Below, one piece after another: positions 17,098-26,344 of a DNA stretch of 56,709 nucleotides. The translations under genes and the position numbers were made by a program. The stretch lies in assembly GCA_003278095.1 (NCBI GenBank), contig QCHB01000005.1, forward strand, positions 107,977 to 164,685, given 5' to 3'. Below the pieces are notes generated by a model that was given only the letters and a program-made list of their open reading frames with translations, made no database searches and was not told the DNA's origin. The DNA comes from SAR116 cluster bacterium AG-390-L20. Lineage in GTDB: Bacteria; Pseudomonadota; Alphaproteobacteria; Puniceispirillales; Marisalimonadaceae. Every line of letters begins with the position of its first letter. Positions within the stretch are counted from its first letter, which is position 1.

Positions 17098-18253
17098 CAG
17101 AATTCATAAAAATACTATAATGATAGCTGCTGGAGGAACGGGTGGTCATATCTTCCCTTCATTATCGATAATTAATCAAATTCAAAATCATTTATTTATT
17201 ATCATTACAGATGAAAGAGGTGAAGATTATTTTAAAAATTTTTTTATTAATAAAGGAATAAATTTTAAGATATTTACCCATAAATTATCAAGCCCAAGCA
17301 ATAAGTTTATTATAAATAAATTAAAATCATCTTTTCAAATTTTTATATCAATTTTAAAATCAATTTTGTTAATCATTAACTACAAACCTGATGCTATAAT
17401 TGGTTTTGGTGGTTATCCATCATTTGCCCCAATAATAGCTGCTAAAATTTTTAGAGTTCCATCAATAATTCATGAACAAAATACTGTTATAGGAAGGGCC
17501 AATAAGTTTCTTAGTAAGATAACTAATATTTTGGCTCTATCTTTTATAGATGTTGATAATATTCAACAAAATAAGAGGTCTATTTACACTGGTAATCCCG
17601 TTAGACAAGAATTTTACGAAATTGGAAAGATTAAATACTTACCACCGGCAAAAAAGAATTTTTTTTATATTTTAATATATGGTGGAAGTCTTGGATCAAA
17701 GTTTTTTTCAGAATACTTACCTTCAATTATTTGTTCTCTTCCTAAGGGTATTAAAGAAAAAATAAAAATAATTCAGCAAGTTAGAAAAGAAGATCTAAAG
17801 TTAGTACGTAAAAATTACAAACTTAATAAAATTGATGCTGAAATATCTATTTTCTTTCAAGATGTCTCGGAAAAATTTAAAATTTCTCATTTGATTATCA
17901 CCCGATCAGGTGGTTCAAGTGTTGCTGAAGTTTTAGCATCTAATAGGCCTGTAATATTCATTCCTTTACCGACCTCATTAGATAATCATCAATATGAAAA
18001 TGCAAGATTTCTTGAAAAAAATAAGGGTGGCTGGTTAATTGATCAAAATAACAAAACTATCGATGAACTAGAAAGGTTAATAAAGCATCTTTTACAAAAC
18101 CCAAATAACCTTGTTGAAGCGAGTAATCGATTAAAAAAACTAGCAAGTAGGCTTGAAAAATTAAGAAATAATAAAACACCTACAGAGTTTTTATCTGAAT
18201 GTATTTTAAAATTAATAAATGATAAAAAAAAGGTTGTTCCTACAATATGTTAA
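17090..18253 (+). CDS. murG: UDP-GlcNAc:lipid I N-acetylglucosaminyltransferase MurG
   Basis: Peripheral inner-membrane GT-B glycosyltransferase converting lipid I to lipid II. From ATG 17090 it has 387 residues. Near the N-terminus is the lipid-I-side loop AAGGTGGHIFPSL, followed by GFGGYPSFAPI, HEQNTVIGRAN, GGSLGSKFFS and the UDP-GlcNAc-binding ITRSGGSSVAEVLA and PLPTSLDNHQYENA. An upstream in-frame ATG at 17063 would extend it 27 nt further into ftsW and is less likely. It overlaps murC by 7 nt. Confidence 0.95.
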   Translation: MNNRIHKNTIMIAAGGTGGHIFPSLSIINQIQNHLFIIITDERGEDYFKNFFINKGINFKIFTHKLSSPSNKFIINKLKSSFQIFISILKSILLIINYKPDAIIGFGGYPSFAPIIAAKIFRVPSIIHEQNTVIGRANKFLSKITNILALSFIDVDNIQQNKRSIYTGNPVRQEFYEIGKIKYLPPAKKNFFYILIYGGSLGSKFFSEYLPSIICSLPKGIKEKIKIIQQVRKEDLKLVRKNYKLNKIDAEISIFFQDVSEKFKISHLIITRSGGSSVAEVLASNRPVIFIPLPTSLDNHQYENARFLEKNKGGWLIDQNNKTIDELERLIKHLLQNPNNLVEASNRLKKLASRLEKLRNNKTPTEFLSECILKLINDKKKVVPTIC

Positions 18254-19662
18254 AAAGTCCCAAAAATTTAGGAGTTATTCACTTTATTGGTATTGGTGGA
18301 ATTGGAATGAGCGGAATAGCTGAAATTCTATTTCAATCCGGATATAAAGTTCAAGGAAGTGATATAACTGACGGCAATAATACCAATAGACTTAAAAAGC
18401 TTGGAATTAAAGTTTATATAGGACAAAAAAAATCAAATATTCTTAATGCAAAATTAGTTGTTGTGTCAACAGCAATCCCCACAAGAAATATAGAATATAT
18501 GACAGCAAAAAAAATGTTCCTACCAGTAGTTCATAGATCTGAAATGCTAGGTGAATTAATGCGCCTTAAACAATCAATTGCAATAGCTGGTACTCATGGC
18601 AAAACTACTACTACTTCACTGATAGCAAAGATGATTGAAGAAAATGGAATGGATCCAACAATCATAAACGGAGGTGTCATTTCTTCATTGGATAGTAACG
18701 CAAAACTCGGAAACGGTGAATGGATGGTTGTAGAGGCTGATGAGAGTGATGGCAGTTTTGCAAAATTAAATCCAACAGTTGCAATAATTACAAACATTGA
18801 CTTAGAACACCTTGATTATCATAAATCAGAAGAAAATTTAGAAAGAGCATTTTTTCATTTTGTGTCATCGATACCATTTTATGGATTTGTTTGTCTTTGC
18901 ATAGATAACCCACGAACACAAAAATTAATTTCAAAACTAGAAAATAAGAAAGTTATTACATATGGCTTATCTGCCAATGCTGACATTAGAGCAACAAACA
19001 TCTCGTATAAAGAAAACAAAATGTTTTTTTCATTAAATATCTCAAACCTAAAAGATCATAATTATAAAAATTATGAAATAGAGTTTTCTATGATTGGATT
19101 ACACAATATTCAAAATGCACTTGCAAGTATAGCAATAGGAATTGAACTGGATATTCCAATTACAAAAATTAAAAAAACATTGAAAAGCTTTACAGGTATT
19201 CAAAGACGATTTCAAAAAGTTGGAAACTTTAATGAAACATTTATAATAGATGATTATGGACATCATCCCGTTGAAATAAGTGCTGCACTTGCTGCAGCCA
19301 GGCTTATTACGCCCAAACATAAAATTATAAGTGTTTTTCAGCCTCATCGTTATAGTAGATTAAGAGATTTATTTAACGATTTCTGTAGTTGTTTTAATGA
19401 TGCTGACCATGTTTTACTTCTTGATGTTTTTTCTGCTGGTGAGGAGCCAATTACTAATTTTAAAAGTACTGATTTAGAATTTGGTTTATCCAACTATGGA
19501 CACAAGAATGTATTATACATTAAAGATCAAAAAACCCTTATGAAAACACTATTAAAACTTGCCAGGCCAAATGATTTAATAATTTGTCTTGGTGCAGGAT
19601 CAATAACTAAAATTGCAAATAAACTCGAAGATAATTTATATTATGAATGTAAAAGTATTTAA
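18247..19662 (+). CDS. murC: UDP-N-acetylmuramate:L-alanine ligase MurC
   Basis: First amino-acid ligase of the stem-peptide pathway, adding L-Ala to UDP-MurNAc. The 471 residues carry HFIGIGGIGMSGIAEIL, the P-loop GTHGKTT (115-121), VEADESDGSF, NIDLEHLDYH, DDYGHHPVEI and FQPHRYSR, all typical of MurC. The gene overlaps murG by 7 nt at its start and murB by 20 nt at its end, in keeping with tight coupling through the cluster. Confidence 0.97.
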   Translation: MLKSPKNLGVIHFIGIGGIGMSGIAEILFQSGYKVQGSDITDGNNTNRLKKLGIKVYIGQKKSNILNAKLVVVSTAIPTRNIEYMTAKKMFLPVVHRSEMLGELMRLKQSIAIAGTHGKTTTTSLIAKMIEENGMDPTIINGGVISSLDSNAKLGNGEWMVVEADESDGSFAKLNPTVAIITNIDLEHLDYHKSEENLERAFFHFVSSIPFYGFVCLCIDNPRTQKLISKLENKKVITYGLSANADIRATNISYKENKMFFSLNISNLKDHNYKNYEIEFSMIGLHNIQNALASIAIGIELDIPITKIKKTLKSFTGIQRRFQKVGNFNETFIIDDYGHHPVEISAALAAARLITPKHKIISVFQPHRYSRLRDLFNDFCSCFNDADHVLLLDVFSAGEEPITNFKSTDLEFGLSNYGHKNVLYIKDQKTLMKTLLKLARPNDLIICLGAGSITKIANKLEDNLYYECKSI

Positions 19663-20536
19663 GAATAAATTTAACAAGTGCATTAAATTAGACCATAAAT
19701 TATCCAAATTTACTTGGTTTGGTGTAGGCGGTAATGCTGAGATACTTTTTATACCCGAAAATGAAAAAAAACTGATATTTTTCTTAAAAAACAAACCCCA
19801 AGAATACAAAGTTTTAGCAATCGGAGCTGGATCAAACCTGATAATTCGAGATAAAGGGGTAAATGGAATTGTATTAGTTACAAAAAATTTAAAAAGTATC
19901 AGCATAGATAATAATGGTGTTATTTCAGCTCAAGCAGGCGCTACAGACGCAGAAGTTGCGAGGTTCGCAAGAGATTATGAAAGAACTGGTCTAGAATTTT
20001 TACTTGGTATACCTGGAACAATTGGAGGAGGTATCAAAATGAATTCTGGAGCGTTTGGCTCAGAGTTTAAGGATATCTTAATAGACGTAACGGCAATCAA
20101 TCTTTCTGGGGAATCCCGAGTTTTTTCCGTGAAAGAATTAGGAATGGAATATAGAAAAATTGGAATAAGTAATGAATGGATTTTTTGCACCGCTCGTTTC
20201 AAGAGTACAAGTGACAATAAACAAAACATAGAGGCTAAAATGAAGCAAATCCTTCATTTAAGAAAAACAGCACAACCTACCGGTGTCAAAACAGGTGGCA
20301 GCACATTTAAAAATCCTATTGGTTACAAAGCATGGAAGCTTATAGATCAGGCTGGTTGCAGAGGTTTAAAAGTTGGTGACGCAATGATTTCAGATAAACA
20401 TTGTAATTTTATTATTAATTTAAAAAATTCTTCTGCTCAACAAATTGAAGAATTAGGAGAAAAAGTACAATCTAAGGTTTTTCAGACTTCCGGAATTAGA
20501 CTGAGTTGGGAAATACAAAGAGTTGGCATTAAATGA
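19643..20536 (+). CDS. murB: UDP-N-acetylenolpyruvoylglucosamine reductase MurB
   Basis: FAD enzyme reducing UDP-GlcNAc-enolpyruvate to UDP-MurNAc with NADPH. From ATG 19643 it has 297 residues. The FAD-binding segments TWFGVGGNAEIL, GAGSNLIIRDKGV and GLEFLLGIPGTIGGGIKMNSGAFG are clear, as are the AQPTGVKTGGSTFKNP region and KHCNFI near the C-terminus, where catalytic Ser and Glu lie in the family. An in-frame ATG at 19613 would deepen the overlap with murC and is less likely. The stop overlaps ddl by 4 nt (ATGA). Confidence 0.95.
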   Translation: MNVKVFKNKFNKCIKLDHKLSKFTWFGVGGNAEILFIPENEKKLIFFLKNKPQEYKVLAIGAGSNLIIRDKGVNGIVLVTKNLKSISIDNNGVISAQAGATDAEVARFARDYERTGLEFLLGIPGTIGGGIKMNSGAFGSEFKDILIDVTAINLSGESRVFSVKELGMEYRKIGISNEWIFCTARFKSTSDNKQNIEAKMKQILHLRKTAQPTGVKTGGSTFKNPIGYKAWKLIDQAGCRGLKVGDAMISDKHCNFIINLKNSSAQQIEELGEKVQSKVFQTSGIRLSWEIQRVGIK

Positions 20537-21465
20537 AAATTATAGATAACATGCACGTTTTATTATTAAAGGGAGGTTATGGTTCAGAAAGAAAAGTGTC
20601 TCTAAAATCAGCTGAAGCTTGCTCTAAAGCTATAAAAGAAAATGGACTAAAAGTAACTGAAATTGATATCAGTGAGACAAATATAAATATTTTAATGAAC
20701 ATTAAAGCTGATGTTTGTTTTAATGCATTACATGGTAGCTCTGGTGAGAATGGTTCTATCCAAGGATTATTAAATTTATTAAAAATACCATATACACATT
20801 CAGGAGTAACAGCTTCAGCAATTGCAATGAACAAAATTTATTTAAAAAGAGTAATAATAAATGCTACAGAAAATTCAAGTGATCCAATAAATTTTCCTAA
20901 AACATTAGAAATCTTGCCTGATAGAAGTATAGATTTAAAAAATCATTGCGGAGCCTTTGTTGTCAAGCCTATAAATGGCGGCAGCTCAGTTGGTGTTGAA
21001 ATTATTAGAGAAGGAAATCAAGTTCCCATAATAAATAATTCCACCTCTTCCAATCTAATGGTAGAAGAATATGTTGGCTCTAAAGAACTCACAGTGACAG
21101 TTTTACAAGAACAACCATTATGTGTAACTGAAATTAAAGCAGGTCAAGATAAAGATTTTTACAACTATAAAGCTAAATATGAAAAAAATGGATCAATACA
21201 TGATATACCAGCAAAAATTCCAAAGAATACATATAACCAAGCTATGTCATGGGCGCTAAGAGCACATCAAATTGTCGGTTGTAAGGGTATTTCGAGAAGT
21301 GATTTTAGGTACGATGATCAAAATGATAAGTTATATATGCTGGAAATTAATACACAACCTGGAATGACAGAAACTTCTTTATCCCCAGAACAAGCAATGT
21401 TTTGCAATATAACCCTAAAAAATATGGTTAAGATTATTATTGAGGGGGCTTCTTACGAATGTTAA
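20533..21465 (+). CDS. ddl: D-alanine:D-alanine ligase
   Basis: ATP-grasp enzyme making the D-Ala-D-Ala dipeptide used by MurF. The 310 residues begin with HVLLLKGGYGSERKVSL, followed by NALHGSSGENGSIQG, the TASAIAMNKI region, VVKPINGGSSVGVE, and the ATP/Mg end EINTQPGMTETSL. Length matches the short DdlB type normal in dcw clusters. It begins inside murB's stop and overlaps ftsQ by 7 nt. Confidence 0.95.
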   Translation: MKIIDNMHVLLLKGGYGSERKVSLKSAEACSKAIKENGLKVTEIDISETNINILMNIKADVCFNALHGSSGENGSIQGLLNLLKIPYTHSGVTASAIAMNKIYLKRVIINATENSSDPINFPKTLEILPDRSIDLKNHCGAFVVKPINGGSSVGVEIIREGNQVPIINNSTSSNLMVEEYVGSKELTVTVLQEQPLCVTEIKAGQDKDFYNYKAKYEKNGSIHDIPAKIPKNTYNQAMSWALRAHQIVGCKGISRSDFRYDDQNDKLYMLEINTQPGMTETSLSPEQAMFCNITLKNMVKIIIEGASYEC

Positions 21466-22295
21466 GATTAAAACTTAACAAGAAAAACCTGCTTAAAAGA
21501 AAATTTTATGGTTTTGAAACTGAAAAATTAACGAGGCTAATAAATTTAGCTTTTTTATTATTGTGTATATTATTTTTTTGTGGGTTTTATTTTTTAGATA
21601 GTTTAAGCAAAAATAACATAATAAATAAATTAAAACCGTCAAATCAATTTCTTATCAAAAATGGGTTTAAAATAGAAAATGTATTAATTACAGGAACCAT
21701 AAATTTATCTGATAATTATATTAAAGACATTATTGAAATATATAATGATGGAAGTATTTTCAATGTTGATCTTTCTTCAATATATAATAAAATAAAGCAA
21801 AATAGTTGGGTTAAAGAAGTTTCTATTGAGAGAGTTCTCCCAAATATAATCAAAATTAAAATCATAGAAAATCAACCTATTGCAATTTGGCAGAATAAAA
21901 AAGACAACAAGCTTATAGCCGCAAATGGTGACATAATTTTTGACGGTAATGTAAATGATTTTAAAAATGATTTTCCAATAATTAAAGGGAAAAAATCAGA
22001 AGAAAACATATTCTCTATTTTGAAAATATTAGAAACTAATCAAAATTTTTCTAAGAATATTTGGTCACTAACTTTCATAAATGAAAGAAGATGGGACTTA
22101 CATTTTAATCAAGGATTAGTTGTACGATTGCCATCGAAAGATATAAACAAAGCATGGCAAACAATTATTAAACTTCACAAAAATTATAATGTTTTAAATC
22201 TTAGGCTTACAGAAATTGACCTTAGAAACCCAAAACAAATAATTGGTAAAATTAATTTTGACAAAAATACCATTTTAAGAAGGAAACATCTATGA
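21459..22295 (+). CDS. ftsQ: Cell division protein FtsQ
   Basis: Bitopic divisome protein bridging FtsA/Z-side and periplasmic components through FtsB/FtsL. The 278 residues have a basic cytoplasmic tail, one transmembrane helix (about 30-48), a POTRA domain starting near residue 64 (FKIENVLITGTINLSDNYIKDII) and the beta domain with SWVKEVSIERVLPNIIKIKI, EN-PIAIWQ and a C-terminal DLR block. FtsQ sequences diverge widely, so the location between ddl and ftsA supports the call. The stop overlaps ftsA by 4 nt. Confidence 0.92.
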   Translation: MLRLKLNKKNLLKRKFYGFETEKLTRLINLAFLLLCILFFCGFYFLDSLSKNNIINKLKPSNQFLIKNGFKIENVLITGTINLSDNYIKDIIEIYNDGSIFNVDLSSIYNKIKQNSWVKEVSIERVLPNIIKIKIIENQPIAIWQNKKDNKLIAANGDIIFDGNVNDFKNDFPIIKGKKSEENIFSILKILETNQNFSKNIWSLTFINERRWDLHFNQGLVVRLPSKDINKAWQTIIKLHKNYNVLNLRLTEIDLRNPKQIIGKINFDKNTILRRKHL

Positions 22296-23548
22296 CAGTA
22301 ATGAATAATATAAAAAGATCAAATGATATATTTGCCGTTATTGATATTGGAAACACTAAAGTATCCTCACTAATAGGGTCATCTGCTAAGAATAATGATA
22401 TACAGGTTAAAGTGTTAGGCTTTGGACAACATGCATCTTTAGGAATTACTAACGGTATTGTCACAGATATGAAAGAGATAGCTAATTCAATTGCTAAAGC
22501 AGTTGAAGGGGCTGAAACTATGGCTGGTTTTCCTATTAATAAAGTCACATGCAGCCTTTCTGGGGGTAGACCAATCACAAAGGTAACACGAAATGAACTA
22601 AAAATTGAAAATGGTCAAGTTATGAAAAGTGATTTAGCCAAAATTGAAAAAATGAACAAACCTAAACCAATTGAAAATTATAAACTTTTATCATCTTCAG
22701 TAATTAAATATTATATCGACAATAATAGACCAGTAGATAATCCAATAGGGATTCACACAGATAATTTATTGGTTGAAACAAGCAATATCTATGGACAAGA
22801 AGGTGTAATTAAAAATATTTCTAGTGCTATAGATTTATGTCACTTAAGTATTGATAAATTTACTATATGTCCAGAAGCTTCAGGTATCTCAACACTTATT
22901 GAAGAAGAGAGAATGAATGGAGCGATTATTATTGATCTTGGCGGAAATATGACAAGTATTGGTGTTTTTATTAATAATAAAATAATTTTTTCTGATTCTA
23001 TTCCAATTGGAGGTATCCATATTACCAGTGATATTGTCCGTGGATTGGGTGCAAAAGCAGAAGATGCTGAAAAAATTAAGATTTTATACGGATCAGCAAT
23101 TTCAAATGAAACTGACGAATATACAAAAATTGATGTCCCAATTATTTCTGATGAAGGTGAAATTATAAACCAAAAGATACCTAAAGCCATGTTAACCGCA
23201 ATAATAAAGCCTAGGATTGAAGAAATTTTTGAACTTGTGAAAGAAAGACTGAGTTTTTTAAAATTTAGTAAAACTTCAATCAATAAAGTTATTTTGTGTG
23301 GTGGAGGAGCTAATCTTAACAATATTAGAGAACACGCATCATCTTTCTTAAATATAAATGTAAGAATTGGACGACCAATCGGGCTAATTGATATGCCTGA
23401 AATTGTACACACCCCAACTTTTTCGTGCTTGACGGGATTATTAATTAAAAGTCTGAAGCATGAGAAAAAATTGATTTCAAATAATATGAGTGTAGGTTTG
23501 TACAGTTATTTTGGAAAAATTGGCGATTGGCTTGATAAAAATTTATAA
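22292..23548 (+). CDS. ftsA: Cell division protein FtsA
   Basis: Actin-like ATPase that anchors FtsZ to the membrane and recruits later division proteins. The 418 residues begin with the phosphate-1 motif FAVIDIGNTKVSSLIG, contain the 1C subdomain, the IIIDLGGNMTSIGVF phosphate-2 motif and the adenosine motif VILCGGGANL. The C-terminal end, SYFGKIGDWLDKNL, has the basic amphipathic character of the membrane-targeting helix. The 39-nt spacer to ftsZ is the largest gap inside the dcw run after mraZ. Confidence 0.95.
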   Translation: MTVMNNIKRSNDIFAVIDIGNTKVSSLIGSSAKNNDIQVKVLGFGQHASLGITNGIVTDMKEIANSIAKAVEGAETMAGFPINKVTCSLSGGRPITKVTRNELKIENGQVMKSDLAKIEKMNKPKPIENYKLLSSSVIKYYIDNNRPVDNPIGIHTDNLLVETSNIYGQEGVIKNISSAIDLCHLSIDKFTICPEASGISTLIEEERMNGAIIIDLGGNMTSIGVFINNKIIFSDSIPIGGIHITSDIVRGLGAKAEDAEKIKILYGSAISNETDEYTKIDVPIISDEGEIINQKIPKAMLTAIIKPRIEEIFELVKERLSFLKFSKTSINKVILCGGGANLNNIREHASSFLNINVRIGRPIGLIDMPEIVHTPTFSCLTGLLIKSLKHEKKLISNNMSVGLYSYFGKIGDWLDKNL

Positions 23549-23587
23549 AAAAATAATTTAATTAACTATAAACCAAGGAGTAAAAAA

Positions 23588-25198
23588 ATGACACTTAATC
23601 TTACTATTCCAGAGAATATAAATGACGCTAAACCAAAAATTTCAGTAATTGGTATTGGAGGAGCTGGTGGTAATGCCATAAATACCATGATAAACGCTAA
23701 TATAAATAACATAGATTTCATTGCAGCAAATACCGATGGACAAGCTTTGTCCAGAAGTCTAACTCCAAGACAAATTCAACTTGGTAAAAATACAACATTA
23801 GGTCTTGGGGCAGGTTCAGATTCCGAGACTGGCAGAAAAGCCGCTGAAGAATCAATTGAAGAAATTATTTCAGAATTAGGTGATGTTAATATGTTATTTA
23901 TTACAACTGGAATGGGTGGAGGCACTGGTTCTGGTGCTGCACCTGTAATCGCGAAGACTGCAAGAGACAAAGGCATCTTAACAGTAGCTGTAGTTACTAA
24001 ACCCTTTGACTTTGAAGGAAAAAAAAGAATGGAAGTTGCAGAAAACGGTTTGGCCTTATTAAAAGAAAATGTTGATACTTTGATAGTTATTCCAAATCAA
24101 AATCTCTTTAAAATAGCAAATGAAAAAACTACCTTTGCAGAGGCTTTCAAAATGGCAGACGATGTCCTCTACCAAGGTGTTTGTGGCATAACAAATTTAA
24201 TAACAAACCCAGGAATGATCAATTTAGATTTTGCAGATATTAAAACAGTTATGGGAAATATGGGTAAAGCAATGATGGGAACTGGTGAAAGTTCTGGTGA
24301 AGAAAGAGCTAAAAATGCTGCTCAATCTGCTCTTAACAATCCTCTATTAGATGATAGTAATATAAAAGGCGCTAAATCAATATTATTAAATATTCAAGGT
24401 GGACCTGATATGGCTTTGTTTGAAGTTGATGAAGCAGCTTGTAAAATTAGAAATGAGGTTGATGAAAATGCTAATATTATTTTTGGATCATCCATAGATA
24501 ATAGTTTAGAGGGAATTATTAAGGTTTCGGTTGTTGCTACTGGTATTAATTATACAAAAATAGAAAATACTGAAACCTATTCTAATAAAAAAGATAGAGA
24601 AATTGTGCAAACATCAGAGGTTACCGCTAATAAAATAGATAATATTAAACTCGAAATTGAAAATACTTCTGTTCATGAAGATTCTATAGAATTTGAAGGG
24701 GGCTCAAATAGACAGATAGATTTAGAAACTCAAATAAACCAACTGAGTACTGACCAAAATATTCAAAAGGACGAAAAAGATTTTTATAATGAATTAAATA
24801 AATCTGATTTATCTTCCTTGAATGTTAGTAGTGAAGAATTAAAGGATATTTTAGATCATAAACCTAATAATCAATTTACAGAACCTAAACCTAAAACATT
24901 TTTTAATCGTTTTTCATCATTTTTTAGTAATGAGAAATCAGTTGAAAAGAAATTAGAGCCCAGCTTAAATGTAGAAAGTGAAACTTTATCTGAAGAAAAA
25001 ATTTCAAATTTGAGTATTAAAGAAGAAAACATCGCAGAAATATCAGTAAAAACTAATAATTTTGATTTGTTTAGTAACAAAGATGAAAGTATAATTGATA
25101 ATTATCAAATCAATCTAACAGATATAGAGCAAGAACCTAAGGAAGTTGATGAAAAAGTACTTGAGATTCCAGCATTTCTTAGAAGACAGGCTAATTAA
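23588..25198 (+). CDS. ftsZ: Cell division protein FtsZ
   Basis: Tubulin-like GTPase forming the Z ring. The 536 residues have the GTP-binding core with [10 protein letters not shown], the tubulin signature GGGTGSG (110-116) and T7 loop N212-L-D214-F-A-D217 needed for GTP hydrolysis. A long acidic, poorly conserved linker (about 320-520) follows, then the conserved tail [11 protein letters not shown] that binds FtsA and other partners. The length, well above E. coli's 383, is normal for alphaproteobacteria. A strong AAGGAG (23575-23580) sits 7 nt before the ATG, unlike the weak sites of its neighbours, consistent with high expression. Confidence 0.98.
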   Translation: MTLNLTIPENINDAKPKISVIGIGGAGGNAINTMINANINNIDFIAANTDGQALSRSLTPRQIQLGKNTTLGLGAGSDSETGRKAAEESIEEIISELGDVNMLFITTGMGGGTGSGAAPVIAKTARDKGILTVAVVTKPFDFEGKKRMEVAENGLALLKENVDTLIVIPNQNLFKIANEKTTFAEAFKMADDVLYQGVCGITNLITNPGMINLDFADIKTVMGNMGKAMMGTGESSGEERAKNAAQSALNNPLLDDSNIKGAKSILLNIQGGPDMALFEVDEAACKIRNEVDENANIIFGSSIDNSLEGIIKVSVVATGINYTKIENTETYSNKKDREIVQTSEVTANKIDNIKLEIENTSVHEDSIEFEGGSNRQIDLETQINQLSTDQNIQKDEKDFYNELNKSDLSSLNVSSEELKDILDHKPNNQFTEPKPKTFFNRFSSFFSNEKSVEKKLEPSLNVESETLSEEKISNLSIKEENIAEISVKTNNFDLFSNKDESIIDNYQINLTDIEQEPKEVDEKVLEIPAFLRRQAN

Positions 25199-25242
25199 TT
25201 TAGGTTGAAATATTTAGTAATTATATGTGATTTGTAATTTAT

Positions 25243-25269
25243 CTCAAACAGTTTATGTATATGTTTGAG
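25243..25269 (+). promoter_or_regulatory. Hairpin covering the lpxC ribosome binding site
   Basis: CTCAAACA (25243-25250) is perfectly complementary to TGTTTGAG (25262-25269), with an 11-nt AT-rich loop. The 3' arm contains the first three bases of the lpxC Shine-Dalgarno GAGGA (25267-25271), which lies 8 nt before the ATG at 25280. In mRNA read from ftsZ the helix would mask that site, so it could limit lpxC translation. It could instead be a protein-binding dyad in DNA. No T tract follows, so it is not an intrinsic terminator. Confidence 0.5.
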
Positions 25270-25279
25270 GATTTATAAT

Positions 25280-26248
25280 ATGAATTACATTAATAATTTT
25301 TCTAAATTTAAAAACTTCAGACAATTTACTTTGAACAAGATAATAAATTTTTCTGGAGTTGGAGTTCATAATGGCAGAGCTGTATCTATGAGTGTTGAGC
25401 CTGCTGACATAAACACTGGTATTCTTTTTGTAAGAACTGATGTGAAAAGTAATAACATTATTAAAGCAGTTATAGAAAACACTTTTGATTCAAATCTATG
25501 TACAAAAATAAAGAATAAGCATGACATTTCTGTTTCAACAATAGAACATCTCATGGCAGCTTTGAATGCGTTGAGTATTGATAATGCAATAATTAAAATT
25601 AATAATTCCGAGTTACCTGCGTTAGATGGTAGTTCTTATGAATATGTAAAAAAAATACTTAAATCAGGTATCAAACTTCAGTCTGCAAATAAAAGTTATA
25701 TTAAGGTTTTAAGAAAAATCAAAGTTAATGATGGTAAAAGATATATATCTATATCCCCATCTAATGAATTAACAATAAATATATCCATTGATTACCCGAA
25801 TACAATTATTGGTAATTCTAAATTCTATTATTCTCATTCAAGAGAAAACTTTATAAACCACTTATCTGAAGCTAGAACATATGCTTTTTTTGAAGATATC
25901 GAAAAAATGAGAATTGCCGGTCTTGCTATAGGTGGTAACCTCAATAATGCCTTAGTAATTGATAAATATAAGGTATTAAATCCTGATGGGTTGAGGTTTG
26001 AAAAAGAGTTTGTTAAACATAAAACATTAGATTGTGTAGGTGACTTCTATTTGTTAGGTATGCAATTAGTTGGAGAAGTTGATTGTTTTGCTCCTGGTCA
26101 TAAACTTAATCAAATGTTTGTTAGAGAAATTCTAAAAGATAAAAAAAATTATGTCATAGAAAAAGCAATGATTAGCGAATATCCTGAAAAAATTTATAAT
26201 GTTTTAGCTAAGGATAATTCTCCCAAAAATATAAATTATGTCGCTTAA
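25280..26248 (+). CDS. lpxC: UDP-3-O-acyl-N-acetylglucosamine deacetylase LpxC
   Basis: Zinc amidase for the committed step of lipid A synthesis. From ATG 25280 it has 322 residues. Catalytic residues are in place: Glu89 and zinc ligand His90 (STIEHLMAAL), zinc ligands His247 and Asp251 (HKTLD) and general acid His274 (APGHKLN). LDGSS and the LSEARTYAF block are also present. I prefer this ATG to the in-frame TTG at 25265 because GAGGA lies 8 nt upstream. The C-terminus is non-polar (YVA), a feature that in E. coli LpxC serves FtsH proteolysis, though the enterobacterial tag itself is absent. It shows the organism makes LPS. Confidence 0.96.
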   Translation: MNYINNFSKFKNFRQFTLNKIINFSGVGVHNGRAVSMSVEPADINTGILFVRTDVKSNNIIKAVIENTFDSNLCTKIKNKHDISVSTIEHLMAALNALSIDNAIIKINNSELPALDGSSYEYVKKILKSGIKLQSANKSYIKVLRKIKVNDGKRYISISPSNELTINISIDYPNTIIGNSKFYYSHSRENFINHLSEARTYAFFEDIEKMRIAGLAIGGNLNNALVIDKYKVLNPDGLRFEKEFVKHKTLDCVGDFYLLGMQLVGEVDCFAPGHKLNQMFVREILKDKKNYVIEKAMISEYPEKIYNVLAKDNSPKNINYVA

Positions 26249-26301
26249 TTTAAATATTTAATAATCTACTTGTTTTTTAATATACAAATCCATTTATAAA
26301 T

Positions 26302-26325
26302 AATAAAACTACTTGATGTTTTATT
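26302..26325 (+). terminator. Weak AT-rich hairpin after lpxC, possible terminator
   Basis: AATAAAAC (26302-26309) pairs with GTTTTATT (26318-26325) around an 8-nt loop, in the 96-nt spacer between lpxC and bamD. Only one G-C pair is present and the following sequence is TATTA rather than a T run, so termination would be weak at best. It may simply reflect base composition. Confidence 0.2.
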
Positions 26326-26344
26326 TATTACTGGAAATCACTGG

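Noticed and set aside
22840..23412. 190-codon open frame antisense to ftsA
   Set aside because: It lies inside ftsA on the other strand; hydrophobic composition follows from the complement of ftsA codons and no start signal is visible.
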